This document shows, one piece after another, positions 1-9,835 of a stretch of 64,000 nucleotides of DNA. The translations under genes were made by a program, and so were the position numbers. The notes under the pieces are model-generated. The model was not told where the DNA came from, did no database searches, and was given only the letters and a program-made list of their open reading frames with translations. This DNA comes from Buxus sempervirens (taxonomy: Eukaryota > Streptophyta > Magnoliopsida > Buxales > Buxaceae), in NCBI GenBank assembly GCA_947561395.2, contig OX387185.1:24681866-24745865 (forward strand), in the 5' to 3' direction. The stretch's first letter is position 1; each line of letters begins with the position of its first letter.

Positions 1-646
1 CCCTGAATTTCTGACCTATTTTAGCTGCATAAGAGCAGCAAGGGAAGGGAACCTTGGTTTGGACCGCATCGGGTCTCTGCAAGGGGTGAGCTAAACAACA
101 ACACCCAGGCTCACCTAAGCCTGTCTCTGACTCATCCGTCGGCTGCTTTGGCGCCACCAATTTTGGACTGTGTCGGGTCTCTGCAGGGGGTGAGCTAAAC
201 AGCAACACTTGGGCTTACCTAAGCCTGTCTCCAACTCATCCGTCGGCTACTTCGGCGCCACCAATTTTGGATTGTTAGATCCAAGTCTAAAAGAAACTTT
301 CAGGTGTGATACTACCTCATTCTTGGGTGTTTTAAGCAACACCTACCAGGTTATTCGTGCCATTTTGTCAAGATGATTGGTTTGAGGAAAAGGGGTCTGA
401 GGTGACCAGTAAACGCGATCTTGCATGATCGGAAAGAATGGGGGTCTGTCAAAGACCCAAAAGGCAACTTTTCACAAGGAACTGCACATTCAATTCATTG
501 CTTACCTCATGTTCATGTTTTGTCAATTCAAACTGAATTCAACTCAAAGTATTCAAAAAAGGAAATTTCAGGTTCAAGATACATCAAAAGTCTGACACAA
601 CTCAAAGTACATCAAAATCCAGATTAAAATACAACACAACCAAAGT
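1..646 (-). other. Non-coding internal part of a Tat/Ogre-like remnant
   Basis: No convincing coding frame is seen on either strand. The stretch lies immediately downstream (minus strand) of the ORF1 remnant that ends at 647, so I infer it is the spacer between ORF1 and the missing gag of the same minus-strand element. Its only clear structure is a 104-bp tandem duplication at 61-268. The short open frames here show no family motif. Confidence 0.45.
61..268. repeat. Two tandem 104-bp units
   Basis: The units start at 61 and 165, and the next partial start is at 269 (ggattg). Each unit carries gggtctctgca, gtgagctaaaca, ctcatccgtcggct and ggcgccaccaatttt. They differ by roughly a dozen substitutions, so the duplication is not very recent. 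Confidence 0.9.
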
Positions 647-1159
647 CTAACTAGGTGGGTCATCATCATAATGGGAGGACACGTCTTGCCTCCTCCAAGC
701 ACGCAGAATTTTGTTCCGCAGACGACGGTCCTCATCCTCGCATTTTCGCACGACTTTCATTTCTTCCTGCAAAGCTATATTTCATTTCTTCCTGCAAAGC
801 TATATTAGTCTGTCTACTCTTCCGCTCCAATTCAACATAAGCTGAATGGATATGGGAGTGGGTCTCTTGCAGTTCGACCATCCCATCCCGGTAGGTGCCG
901 GGGGGCAGAATTGGGATGTCCTCTGGTATGCCGGTTTGGAGAGGTGGGACATCGCCATGGGCAAAATTCCTTGCCATCCACCGCTCATAATCTCGAAGGT
1001 GACTCTTCAAGAATATGTCTTCCCTATATATATGCATGGTTCTCCATTCTACCAATAATCTTTCCCTTAACTGCTTTGTGAGTGGGCCTGTCAGATCTGT
1101 CACATCATCCACAATGGGGATTCCCTACGGTTTCCCAAATTGTCTTAAAACCCTAATCG
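647..1159 (-). pseudogene. ORF1 (DUF7745-like) remnant, C-terminal part
   Basis: This is the C-terminal part of the extra ORF seen upstream of gag in many plant Tat/Ogre-like Gypsy elements; its function is not established. On the minus strand the frame reads RVLRQFGKP, a stop, then VTDLTGPLTKQLRERLLVEW and a charged alpha-helical tail ending ILRAWRRQDVSSHYDDDPPS before TAG at 647-649. A 25-bp tandem duplication at 756-805 shifts the frame near the end. The other half lies at 4104-4780, separated by solo LTR A1. The family call rests on recalled resemblance and needs a profile search. It is a pseudogene because of the in-frame stop, the frameshift and the insertion. Confidence 0.6.
756..805. 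repeat. 25-bp perfect tandem duplication
   Basis: Positions 756-780 and 781-805 are identical (ttcatttcttcctgcaaagc, then tatat). Because 25 is not a multiple of three, the duplication throws the ORF1 remnant out of frame. Reading past it in the shifted frame restores a plausible C-terminus (EEMKVVRKCEDEDRRLRNK). Confidence 0.92.
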
Positions 1160-2019
1160 GATAGTGTAACACCCCGAACCCAGGCCTATGCAAAACAAGC
1201 ACCAAACCCGAATCCGAAGTGATACTGGGCCTAAAGCTACAAATTACCAGACTTTTAAATTCAACTAAATCCATTAATTATCAGAGTACGGAGAATTAAA
1301 ACATTAATTTCATCAATGTGCATGGTTAAATATAACCATCAAACTAACTCATCAATATAAATTCATAAATCTGGTAAATGGGTTTTCTAACACACTTTCT
1401 CTCATATTCAATTAAATCATAAAATATCCATCAAGGTACATCTATATCAACCTCTAAACGAAATAAGAAAGATCTTCAGCTCAGTAATCTGCAACTCCCC
1501 CTCGTGTCAACCCCAAGGACGCTCTCACGTGAAACAGCTAAAAAAAATAAGATAAAGAAGTAGGGTAAGATACGAATATCTCAGTAGGTAACACATGCAT
1601 GCTAGAAACAGTTTATATATAGAAGTAATCATTCATGCACGGTAAAATAATCGGGTAGTCACGGTCGATAATAAGAACGAGTAATCACCAATACGAAACC
1701 AACATTTATTCAGTGCTTGAAACAAAGAGAGTTTATTATGTAAACTTCATTTCAATTAGAAGGGCAATGTAATATAAATCACATCCAAAGGGTTTTCCAA
1801 TTCACTGCCAGTATTATCTTCCTAAAATAATTCTATAATTAATTCATGGCTCATTTATATTCTATTTTAGAGTCATTCAAATCAAGTCACAGCTAAACCG
1901 TTTGTCAATCTCTTCTTATTCAAATGTAAATCATGGAATTCATAATTAATAATGAATCTTACAATCTGATATCAACATTCTCCCATATAGGATGCAATCA
2001 CGTAGTAATCACATCTACC

Positions 2020-2440
2020 CAACATGAGGTCTCTTCCGCATGAGTCAACACATCTCACCCACAGGTGGTCACATCTCACCCGCAGGTGGTAATCACATAT
2101 CTCTCCCTTGTGGGATGCAGTCACATCGTGATTACATCTCCCCAACAAAAGGTCTCATCACACCCGCAGGTGGTCACATATCTCCCTTGTGGGATGCAAT
2201 CACATCTGGATTACATCTTCCCCACAAGAGGTCTCATCACACCCGCAGGTGGTTACATATCTCCCTTGTGGGATGCAATCACATCTGGATTACATCTTCC
2301 CCACAAGAGGTCTCATCTCACCCGCAGGTGGTCACATATCTCCCTTGTGGGATGCAATCACAACTGGATTACATCTCCCCCACAAGAGGTCTCATCTCTC
2401 CCGCAGGAGGTATCAAATCTCATCCGCAGATGGTACGAAT
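2020..2440. repeat. 79-bp minisatellite inside LTR A1
   Basis: Exact 79-bp periodicity with unit starts at 2152, 2231, 2310 and 2389, plus degenerate partial units on both sides. The core is cccgcaggtggtcacatatc, then cttgtgggatgcaatcaca. Open frames through it are translations of the repeat, not genes. A remnant of the same motif opens LTR A3 at 17837. Confidence 0.92.
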
Positions 2441-3596
2441 CTCTTATAGCCATCAAGGCATCCAATCCACTGTCCAATTTATATTTTGAGTATTCATAAC
2501 AACTTGATCCCAATCAGTCTATAATCCAAACCTTATTCAACAATTAGTTCATTAGTCTGTAGTCACAATAACTGGGTTTAATTATGGGATAATTAAATTG
2601 TTAGACGATTCAAGTGATAAGAGGTAGTGGTGGGGTCAATTGAAATAACTTCGAAGTTATGTAAAGTTATAAAGTAATTTAGAGGTAAAGTTTAGGGGTA
2701 ATAAGATATTTGCTATTTACTTACGTTTAGGGAGAATACGGTTCTTGCTATTTATAAAATAGTTCTGGTAAAATTTAAGGGTGGTGACATAATATAATAA
2801 GGTATGTGTTATTTTTGTAGAGAAACTTAGAGTAGACCAATTCAATTAATTAATGAGGCCTAAAGGTAAATAGGGTTCTTTCTCCAATATCTTTAAGGTA
2901 GTTTCTGGTTTAAAGTTTTACCAGTGAAGCTTAATAGTCTTGATACTTAAAATTTATCAAAGATAGTTCAATTGGGTTGAGTTTTTGATAAAAAAAAAGT
3001 CTCTATTTTCAGAAATCTGGTTACTGATATTAATTTAATGTCTCTTAATTAATTGCTTTAATTTATAGAGGTTTATCTGCATTAAACTTAGAATTTCTTA
3101 TTTAAGATCAAGTTTAGGCAACTAATTACCTAAAATAATTCCCTATTTATTTTTCTGCCAAAACAGGGTATTTGATAATTTATTTTGGTCTTAAAACTTC
3201 TTAATTATTGATTATAATTGATTAAAAATAGTTCAGAATTGAATCAGGGATTTAATATACGAAAAATTGCATTTTCTGGTTAGAGCGCTCAGGATCACCT
3301 GGGGGTTCTAGGGTTAGCAGTAGTTCAAAATCGATCGCCAACGACTAATCAGTTAGCGCTCGACGGCAGTCAAAGTTTTTCAACGAGCGCCTGGGAGCGC
3401 TGAAGATCGCTGAGCACAGTGAGCTCAGTGGTCTCCCAAAAACGTCCAAAAAGTGTTTCGAAATCCGATTTTTCCAAATCAAAGTGATTCTAACATACAT
3501 ATAAGGTGATTAACAAACTAAAGATATATAGATACATCATAAAAACATGCAAACGATTCGATCAATCTCAAGAACACAAAACGAACGTAAAAACTT

Positions 3597-3856
3597 GTGC
3601 TACCTACGTCTTATCGTGCGTTCTCCTCTTCCTTCTCTAAACAGCAATACCCACACCTCTTCACAGTTGCAGGACAGACCTTTGAACAAGGAGAAACTTG
3701 GTTCTCCCTCCCTCCTCCTTCTTCTTCTTCTTCTCTTCTTCTTCCTTGGTCACTCTCGGTCGTGGGTTCTCCCTTGCAGCTGATGAATACAAAGCAATAT
3801 ACGAATAAGTATGACGACCGTATGTGCTAGGGTTAATACTATACCTATTTATATAC
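3597..3856 (-). promoter_or_regulatory. LTR A1 promoter and splice-donor module
   Basis: On the minus strand a TATA-like TATAAATA lies at 3846-3853. About 240 bp downstream is a donor-like GAC|GTAGGTAGCAC with its boundary at 3607/3608. The same GTAGGTAGCAC occurs in A2. Between them lies a C/T-rich leader (3620-3770 in plus coordinates). The function is inferred from position and consensus. Confidence 0.5.
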
Positions 3857-4103
3857 ATACGATCCCATGCAACACACACGCATTAAACACCACACACTCG
3901 CCCAATTAAAATACATCAGCTTTAAAATATTAATCTTACCGCAATAACTCACAATCAAACGCTCCGATCTGCGCCAAACTCCTGATCTCCACTAATAACG
4001 ATATCCCCTACAATAATAAATTATTCCCATTAATAATAATCTTCAAGAATATTAATTATTATTTTATTTTAATATTTGGGAAAATTCGGGGTCTTACAGA
4101 TAG

Positions 4104-4780
4104 TAGGGTACAGCATGAGTAAGACCAATTAAGGCCAGGCATCTCTTATCTTTGAAAGCCAGGATGGGGGAGTAATCATACTCAAAAGTTCCCCACATCT
4201 GATGTCACGATTTCCGTCAATTTGGCAGAAATGGTTCAGCCAATCATCTCTAGTGGGCAGGTCTGGGCATATCTCTCTCTTGGACATGTGGGTGATGATG
4301 TCACGGGCTAACTCGTACTTGGTAGCACAAGGTTCAGCTACCCTCAGGTGGTCTTGCATCCATATATGCAGGATGGAAACACAGCCCTGGAACTTTCTGA
4401 CTCCATTCTTAGCTGACAAAGTCTGGGAGTGATACAATTGAGCTAGAATTAATGGCATGAGCTTGCGTCCCAAAAGGAGTTGATCCACAACCTCCATAAG
4501 GGCCAAATTAATAATGTCTCCCCCAGTTGGAAAGAAAATCTGTGCGAGGACCACAAGGGTGAAGGTGTCCCACCAAACCCGGGGCCTTTCCTGCTTTTTA
4601 TCCCTTATCTTTTCAGCTAGGAATTTCTTAGAGACTCGCGTGAATGATGTTTCACCTCCAAAAGTCTAGAATTCTTGCCTTGACAGGCCAAAGAACTTAC
4701 AGGCCTCATTCTTATAATTGTCTTTGAGGTTTGGCCTGATTGGCTCCCCGCAGTGCTCAAACCTAGGAATTTCTAATTTG
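4104..4780 (-). pseudogene. ORF1 (DUF7745-like) remnant, N-terminal and middle part
   Basis: Minus-strand frames read FFGLSRQEF, a stop, then (from 4554) VVLAQIFFPTGGDIINLAL, MEVVDQLLLGRKLMPLILAQ and FQGCVSILHIWMQDHL, ending DAWP, stop, LVLLMLYPTI at the A1 target site. The VVLAQIFFP and QLYHSQ...FQGC...WMQDHL blocks resemble the DUF7745 domain of plant Gypsy-associated proteins, by recall. At least two stops and a frame change are present. At about 4780 coding sequence abuts LTR D4 with no 5'UTR or PBS, so the N-terminus is deleted. The open frame continuing upstream of 4780 (KKGEKKFATAYGVW) is translated LTR. Confidence 0.6.
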
Positions 4781-5196
4781 CTCGCGCGAGCGGTGGCCAA
4801 AAAAATCAACCACACACCATATGCGGTCGCGAACTTTTTTTCCCCCTTTTTTGGTTGAGTTGACGACTGAGATGACTCAGCCACCCACTCGGGCGAATCA
4901 AGCTCTTCTGATTTTTATTATTTTTTATACGTCTTGATTAACTTAAATAAGACGTTTTAAGTTTTGACTAATTTGCCCTTAGGATTGTTTTACTCATATC
5001 TTTTTCATCCGAGCTCCGATTCCTGCAAACTTAATTGCGTTAGAACCGTGTTGGGATTCTCTACCCATTGGGATAGGGTATAGCAATCAATTTGGTTTCA
5101 GGCATAAAGTCATCTTTTGCTCCTTAAGGTTTAGACCTATCTTTTAGGGCTTTGCTTTCAGGCTTTTTAGAGGGGTGCAAAAATGAGGTCCTTACA
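4781..5196 (-). mobile_element. Truncated LTR D4 (Tat/Ogre-like, U3 start only)
   Basis: On the minus strand it begins TGTAAGGACCTCATTTTTGC at 5196, as D1b, D2 and D3 do (TGTAAGCACCTCATTTTTGC). It also keeps the family's TAGAGAATCCC...AACACGGTTCTAACG block and the GGCTGAGTCATCTCAG block found in D2 near 28172. Only about 415 bp of a roughly 3-kb LTR remain before the junction with ORF1 near 4780. TATA, donor and 3' half are missing. It is probably the 5' LTR of the minus-strand element holding ORF1, joined by a deletion. Confidence 0.75.
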
Positions 5197-5362
5197 GGGA
5201 AATTTTCATGACAATCAGCCCAACCTTCGTATAGCTACAAATATACTGAAGAGAGCGGTAGTGATGAAGTCATAGTATCCTCTAAATTATTTTCTTTTTG
5301 CAATTAACAATACATGTGGATTATCTTGTGTTGATTGAGTGTGCTTTTAATTTTCAGTTGCT
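5197..5362 (+). other. Leader of Gypsy element P with 3' splice-site-like sequence
   Basis: About 165 bp sit between the edge of D4 and the P gag ATG. The end, gtgcttttaattttcag|ttgct followed by ATG, is a good plant acceptor: pyrimidine-rich with CAG at 5355-5357, five nucleotides before the start codon. The 5' LTR and PBS of P are missing. An equivalent CAG precedes the gag starts of M and R. Confidence 0.55.
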
Positions 5363-6516
5363 ATGGCTCCTAGACTGAGGGGTAGACCCCATAGAGCGGC
5401 AACAGCTGCCTATGATCCCGTGGATATTCCAATGGATGACCCAGTTATTGATCCAGCTGATGACCCAGCTAATGATCCCATTGCAGCCCCAACTGGTGTT
5501 CCAGCTGCTGTAGAGATTCTAGATGATGCCCCACCTCAGGTCCCAATTACTAGGGGACAAATAGACCAGGTTTGGAGAGTTTTGGGTGAGGTGTCCACCT
5601 TGTTCCAGCAGCAGGCTACTGCGAACTACCAGTATGGGTAGAATTAGCCCGGTTATGAGAAAGGTGATTAGATAGCTAACTCTATGAGGCAGTTCAAGAG
5701 GATGTCTCCTCCTCCCTTTCATGGGCATCCCGATCCCATGGAAGCGGAGAGATGGTTGTTGAGGATCAAGAAGATCTTCGCGGCCATAGGATGCAGAGAA
5801 GAAGATAAAGTAGGCTTGGCAAGCTACGTTTTGGAAGGGAGAGGCTGACTTCTTGTGGAGATCAGTGATGACTGAGATGACGGTCGTTGGAGTCCCACTC
5901 ACTTGGGAAGAGTTCGAGGATCGGTTCTTCATCCGATACTTTCCCGAGGAGGTGAGGATACAGAAGGAGGTGGAGTTCCTCCATATGTCCCAGGGGAGCC
6001 AGTCGGTGGCTCACTATGAGGCGAGATTCTTCGAGTTGTCGAGATTCGCTCCACACATTGTAGACACGGAGGGCAAGAAGACTCGAGACTTTGAGAGAGG
6101 CCTCCGACGGGACATCCGAGACAGAGTTGAGGTGTTCCTAAACTTTAGTTTCTCTGAGTCTGTGATGAAGGCTACAGTAGTAGAGAGGACACTGTCCAAG
6201 GGAGCTGAGGAGGCGAGAGCGAAGAGGATGCCACCTAGACCAACACATGGACAAATGAGGTATACTGGCAAAGACATGAGGCAGAGGTACACTCCCGGTG
6301 ATCAGAGGAGTCCAACCTGGTGGAGAGCTGAGCAGAGGGTGAATAGTGCTAGTTGCCCGAGGTGTGGTAGATTACACATGCTAGGGCCATATTTTGCACC
6401 GATGGGAGCTTTTTACCGTTGTGGCCAGCATGGTCATCAGATATATGAGTGCCTGCATCCTTCCATGTATCAGTCACTCCAGAGTAGACCATTCTAGGTG
6501 ACTGAGGCACCACCCA
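5363..6516 (+). pseudogene. Gypsy element P: gag (chromovirus/Tekay-like), broken
   Basis: Gag forms the retrotransposon particle. From ATG 5363 the product is MAPRLRGRPHRA, a D/P-rich spacer and QIDQVWRVLG. A TAG at 5639 interrupts, then in the same frame the core reads SPPPFHGHPDPMEAERWL and EEDKVGLASYVLEG. A frameshift near 5845 leads to FLWRSV, EFEDRFFIRYFPEEV and QGSQSVAHYEARFFELSRFA. The C-terminus has a zinc-knuckle remnant, FYRCGQHGHQIYEC, in which the first Cys is Phe. Solo LTR A2 is inserted right after it (TSD ctgta); the codons on its two sides (...APPTV / VAPLRHQ...) join in frame at the target site. The retrotransposon identity is firm; the lineage is by resemblance. Confidence 0.88.
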
Positions 6517-6980
6517 CTGTATGTAAGACTCTGAAAATTTGCAGGAATTTTTAATTAAATAATAATCAGTATTTTATTGGGGATTTTAGTGATGGATTGT
6601 AATTGTAAATATAGGTTATCACACTGATGGAGGAGATCTGGAGACTGAAGCAAATCTGACCGTTGGATCATGAAATAAATAAGTATTAATGTAAGGCTAT
6701 TAATTAATCTGATTGGTTAGTAGCATAGGAGTTGATGGTAGTGAGATACATGGAATCATGAGTTGATAATAGGGTTTAATACTTGTGGGAATACTTAAGA
6801 GAATACAAATCGTAATGTCTTGTATTCTCTTACGACTGAACGAAACGAGAGACCGAGAGAGAAGAGGAGTCAAAGAGCTTCGTTGATCTTGAGGCGTTCT
6901 TCATCTAGAAGGAGTTCTGCGTTGCAGTAGAGAAAGATCATCATCTACAGTTGAGGAGGAAGAAGGGAACTTGGTCAAAT

Positions 6981-6996
6981 AGAGGTAGGTAGCACA
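6981..6996 (+). promoter_or_regulatory. 5' splice-site consensus in LTR A2
   Basis: AGAG|GTAGGTAGCACAC with its boundary at 6984/6985. The GTAGGTAGCAC core is identical to the one in A1, although the two LTRs are otherwise well diverged. I see no clear TATA box upstream in this copy. Confidence 0.5.
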
Positions 6997-7785
6997 CTCA
7001 GTTTAGTCGAAACTTGGTTTTTCTTACGTTTTGATCGTTCTTCATGATCTGAAAGTGTGGTATACATGTTTCTATATGATTTGGAAGTATAATACATTCG
7101 TTTTGAAGTTAGTAAAGTTGATTTGAAGTTGTTTGATGATTAAAAATTAGTTTTTGGTAGTCGGATTCGCCGCTGTTAGTCGAACGCTTGTCACGATCGC
7201 CTAAGCGATCTAGACAAGTGTGAAACCCCGTTCCATTGCCCCTAGCAAACCCTAATTGGTGAATCTATTGTGCAGGTGAAGTTGGAGAAGCCCCAAGCCT
7301 AAAGTCAGTCAAAGTGGCTAAACCCCGGCTAGGCAGTGCCTATGGAGGTGGGTAATCTCTATTTGGTTAAATAGGATTTCCTATTGTGCGACAAATAGCT
7401 AACTATGGTTGGTATTGTGCAATATAGGAGGTGTAAGGGTAAACTTGCAATTTCTAGTGGCTGGTGGGAGAAGTCACTTAAGTGGAGAACCCCATTTGAC
7501 CAACACACCCGACCCCTTCCCTTGCCCTTCTCCCTTTCCCTCTTCTCTTCTCCCACTCCCATTTCTTCCCTTTGATTTCCTCTCTTCATTTCCTCCTCCC
7601 TTCACTTCCAATCATTTCTGAACCCATTAGAAGAGAGTTGCTTGCAAGAAAAGAAGAAGGAAACCCCAAGTGCCATTTTCGTTTGGAGAAGAAGAAGCTT
7701 GGAGTTTTGTGGTGAAACCAACCAAGAGGCACCAAAGGATCTGTTTGTGGGTTGCAAAAGAAACAAGAAGACTTGCTTAAGTGTT

Positions 7786-7806
7786 TGCAAGAGGTAAGCA
7801 ACACCA
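7786..7806 (+). promoter_or_regulatory. 5' splice-site consensus in LTR B1
   Basis: GCAAGAG|GTAAGCAACACC, boundary at 7793/7794, about 575 bp into the LTR after a C/T-rich leader (7497-7610). B2 has the same context (ACAG|GTAAACAACACC). A weak TATA-like caatatagg lies at 7420-7428. Confidence 0.5.
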
Positions 7807-8939
7807 CCCCTCCCACATTTCAAGTTTTAGCCATTTTCATATATGAATGTAAAATCTAGGGTTTGATGTATGAAATGCTTTATTTGGATGAATAGGGGTG
7901 ATTTCTTTTAGGGGTTTTGTTAGTAATAGATAACTACACATGCTAGGAGCAATTTAGAGCCCAAAAACACCAAAACGAGTGAGATTTGAGAAAGACCCTA
8001 AATCCCAAAAGTTCGGATTTCACGAACTGTCAAAAAGCCCAGCCGCTTGAGCAGTCGCTCGAGCGCGGCATCGAGCGGTAGTTTTAAGTAGTGTTATGAA
8101 GTGATTTAAGGCATGGCCACTCGAGCGACTGTTTTAGCGAGTGTCTTAATAGAGGAACCCGGGAGCAAATATTTGGCCGCTCGAAGCAGGCTCGAGCGCC
8201 CTTACCAGATTCTCCAAATTTTGAGTTTTTAACCCAGCTTGAACTACCACTTGGTTTTATTTAAATCCAACTCATGTATAAGTGAGAGTTAGGTGTTTAG
8301 GAGGTGTTCCAACTGGAGTTATCACCAATTTCCAAATATTAAAGATTTTAGGTACGTTTTGCTTACAATAGGTATTATAGAAAGTTCATGTCCCAGATTT
8401 TTATAAAAGTGGGATAAGTTGATTTCACCAATTCAAATACCTTCCAAATGACCTATAGAAGTAGAATATAAGGACCAAACCCAAGCTGCATGAGTTTTCA
8501 AAGGAACTAGGCATGAGTTGCCAAAATGGGTCAAGGAATGTAGGAAATTTCCAAAAGTGTGATTTTAGCCCAGATCTTACCACTAATTGTCTCTATTCCA
8601 ATCCAACATAAGTGTAGGTGAGAATTACGTGTCTAGTAAGCGTTCCAAGTGGAAGTACCTCGAAATTCCAAATACCAAGGATGTTGGGTACGTGTTACCA
8701 AGGAAGGTCTTACCAAGGGTTTCTGTCCCAGATTCCTATAGAGGTAGAATAACTTGAATCCACCACTTAGATCCCCTTCCAATTAACCTTTGGAGATAGA
8801 AATCAAGAACTAAGACCCAGTTGTACAAGTATCAAAGAATTAAGGCATAGGTTACCCAAAATAAGTCTTGAAAGGTAGAAATTTCTGGAAAACCAAACCT
8901 TTACCATTGTCTAGCCATGTGAGTACACCACCCATGACA

Positions 8940-9172
8940 TGATGGGCTTCGGCCTAGTAATTGACACTTGATATGAAGGGCATTGGCCCATATCACATAT
9001 GCATGACATCAAGGGCTTTGGCCCTTTACTTGTATTACGGAAGAAAAGGGCAGTGGCCCCAATGACATTAAGTATTATTGACCGGAGGGCTTCGGACCCA
9101 CGTTTGACATGAATTGTATGGAAGGCAGTGGCCCAGAACCGCATGAGATTTATTTAGGGCATTGGCCTATAT
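8940..9172. repeat. Interspersed GGGC-NNN-GGCCC motif series in LTR B1
   Basis: Seven near-copies of an imperfect palindrome, consensus agggcwttggccc, are spaced about 30-40 bp apart (for example gggcttcggcc, gggcattggccc, gggctttggccc, gggcagtggcccc). Three more occur in B2 near 15079-15155. The spacers are not conserved. Confidence 0.75.
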
Positions 9173-9189
9173 GTTTAGCATTCTAAATG

Positions 9190-9835
9190 TGTGCAATTCA
9201 CCTCAATTTGGGGGTAGTGAACTGGCTCCTTCTCCAAAGTGATATTGGCAATTAACATGTGCGATTCACCTCAATTGGGGGTAGTGAACTAATTTTCACC
9301 TAAATTTGGGGGTAGTAAACTGGCTTCTTCTCAAGGTGATTATTGGTAAGTAAAATGTATGGTTCACCTCAATTGAGGGTAGTGAACTAATGTTCCCCTC
9401 AATTTGGGGGTAGTTAACTGGCTTCTCCTCAAGGTGATTATTGGTAAGTAAAATGTATGGTTTACCTCAATTGGGGATAGTGAACTAATGTTCACCTCAA
9501 TTTGGGGGTAGTGAACTGGCTTCTTCTCAAGGTGATTATTGGTAAGTAAAATGTATGGTTCACCTCAATTGGGGGTAGTGAACTAATGTTCACCTCAATT
9601 TGGGGGTAGTGAACTGGCTTCTTCTCAAGGTGATTATTGGTAAGTAAAATGTATGGTTCACCTCAATTGGGGGTAGTGAACTATTGTTCACCTCAATTTG
9701 GGGGTAGTGAACTAGCTCCTTCACAAAAGGGACTACTGGTAAGTGATATGTATGGTTCACCTCAATTGGGGGTAGTGAACTATTGTTCACCTCAATTTGG
9801 GAGTAGTGAACTAGCCCTTTTTACAACTGTAAGTA
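9190..9835. repeat. 98-bp tandem array in LTR B1
   Basis: The repeated taaaatgtat landmark occurs at 9351, 9449, 9547 and 9645, an exact 98-bp period, with a variant at 9744. Each unit holds two copies of a palindrome-like block, gttcacctcaattggggg then tagtgaac. About six units are present. Long open frames across it are repeat translations. Confidence 0.93.

Larger units (their letters stand above)
1165..4098 (-). mobile_element. Solo LTR A1 (Ty3/Gypsy, about 2.9 kb)
   Basis: It starts TGTAACACCCCGAA and ends TTCGGGGTCTTACA, giving TG...CA ends embedded in 14-bp inverted termini. It is flanked by a perfect 5-bp duplication, gatag (1160-1164 and 4099-4103). No gag, pol, PBS or second LTR lies inside, so it is a solo LTR. 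The sense strand is inferred from LTR G, whose CACACCCC end abuts a primer-binding site. The insertion interrupts the ORF1 remnant. It is homologous in the opposite orientation to A2 (shared gaatccgaagtg and aaattaccagac blocks). Confidence 0.93.

Noticed and set aside
2040..2499. Three overlapping open frames of 86-149 codons in LTR A1
   Set aside because: They are translations of the 79-bp minisatellite, periodic in all three frames because 79 is not a multiple of three; no start context or family motif.
4781..4884. N-terminal part of an open frame reading into the ORF1 remnant
   Set aside because: The first 35 or so codons align to LTR D4 DNA (matching D2 near 28172), so it is a fusion artefact at the D4/ORF1 junction.
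6390..6470. Intact CCHC zinc knuckle in P gag
   Set aside because: The first cysteine is replaced by Phe (FYRCGQHGHQIYEC), so only a remnant is called.
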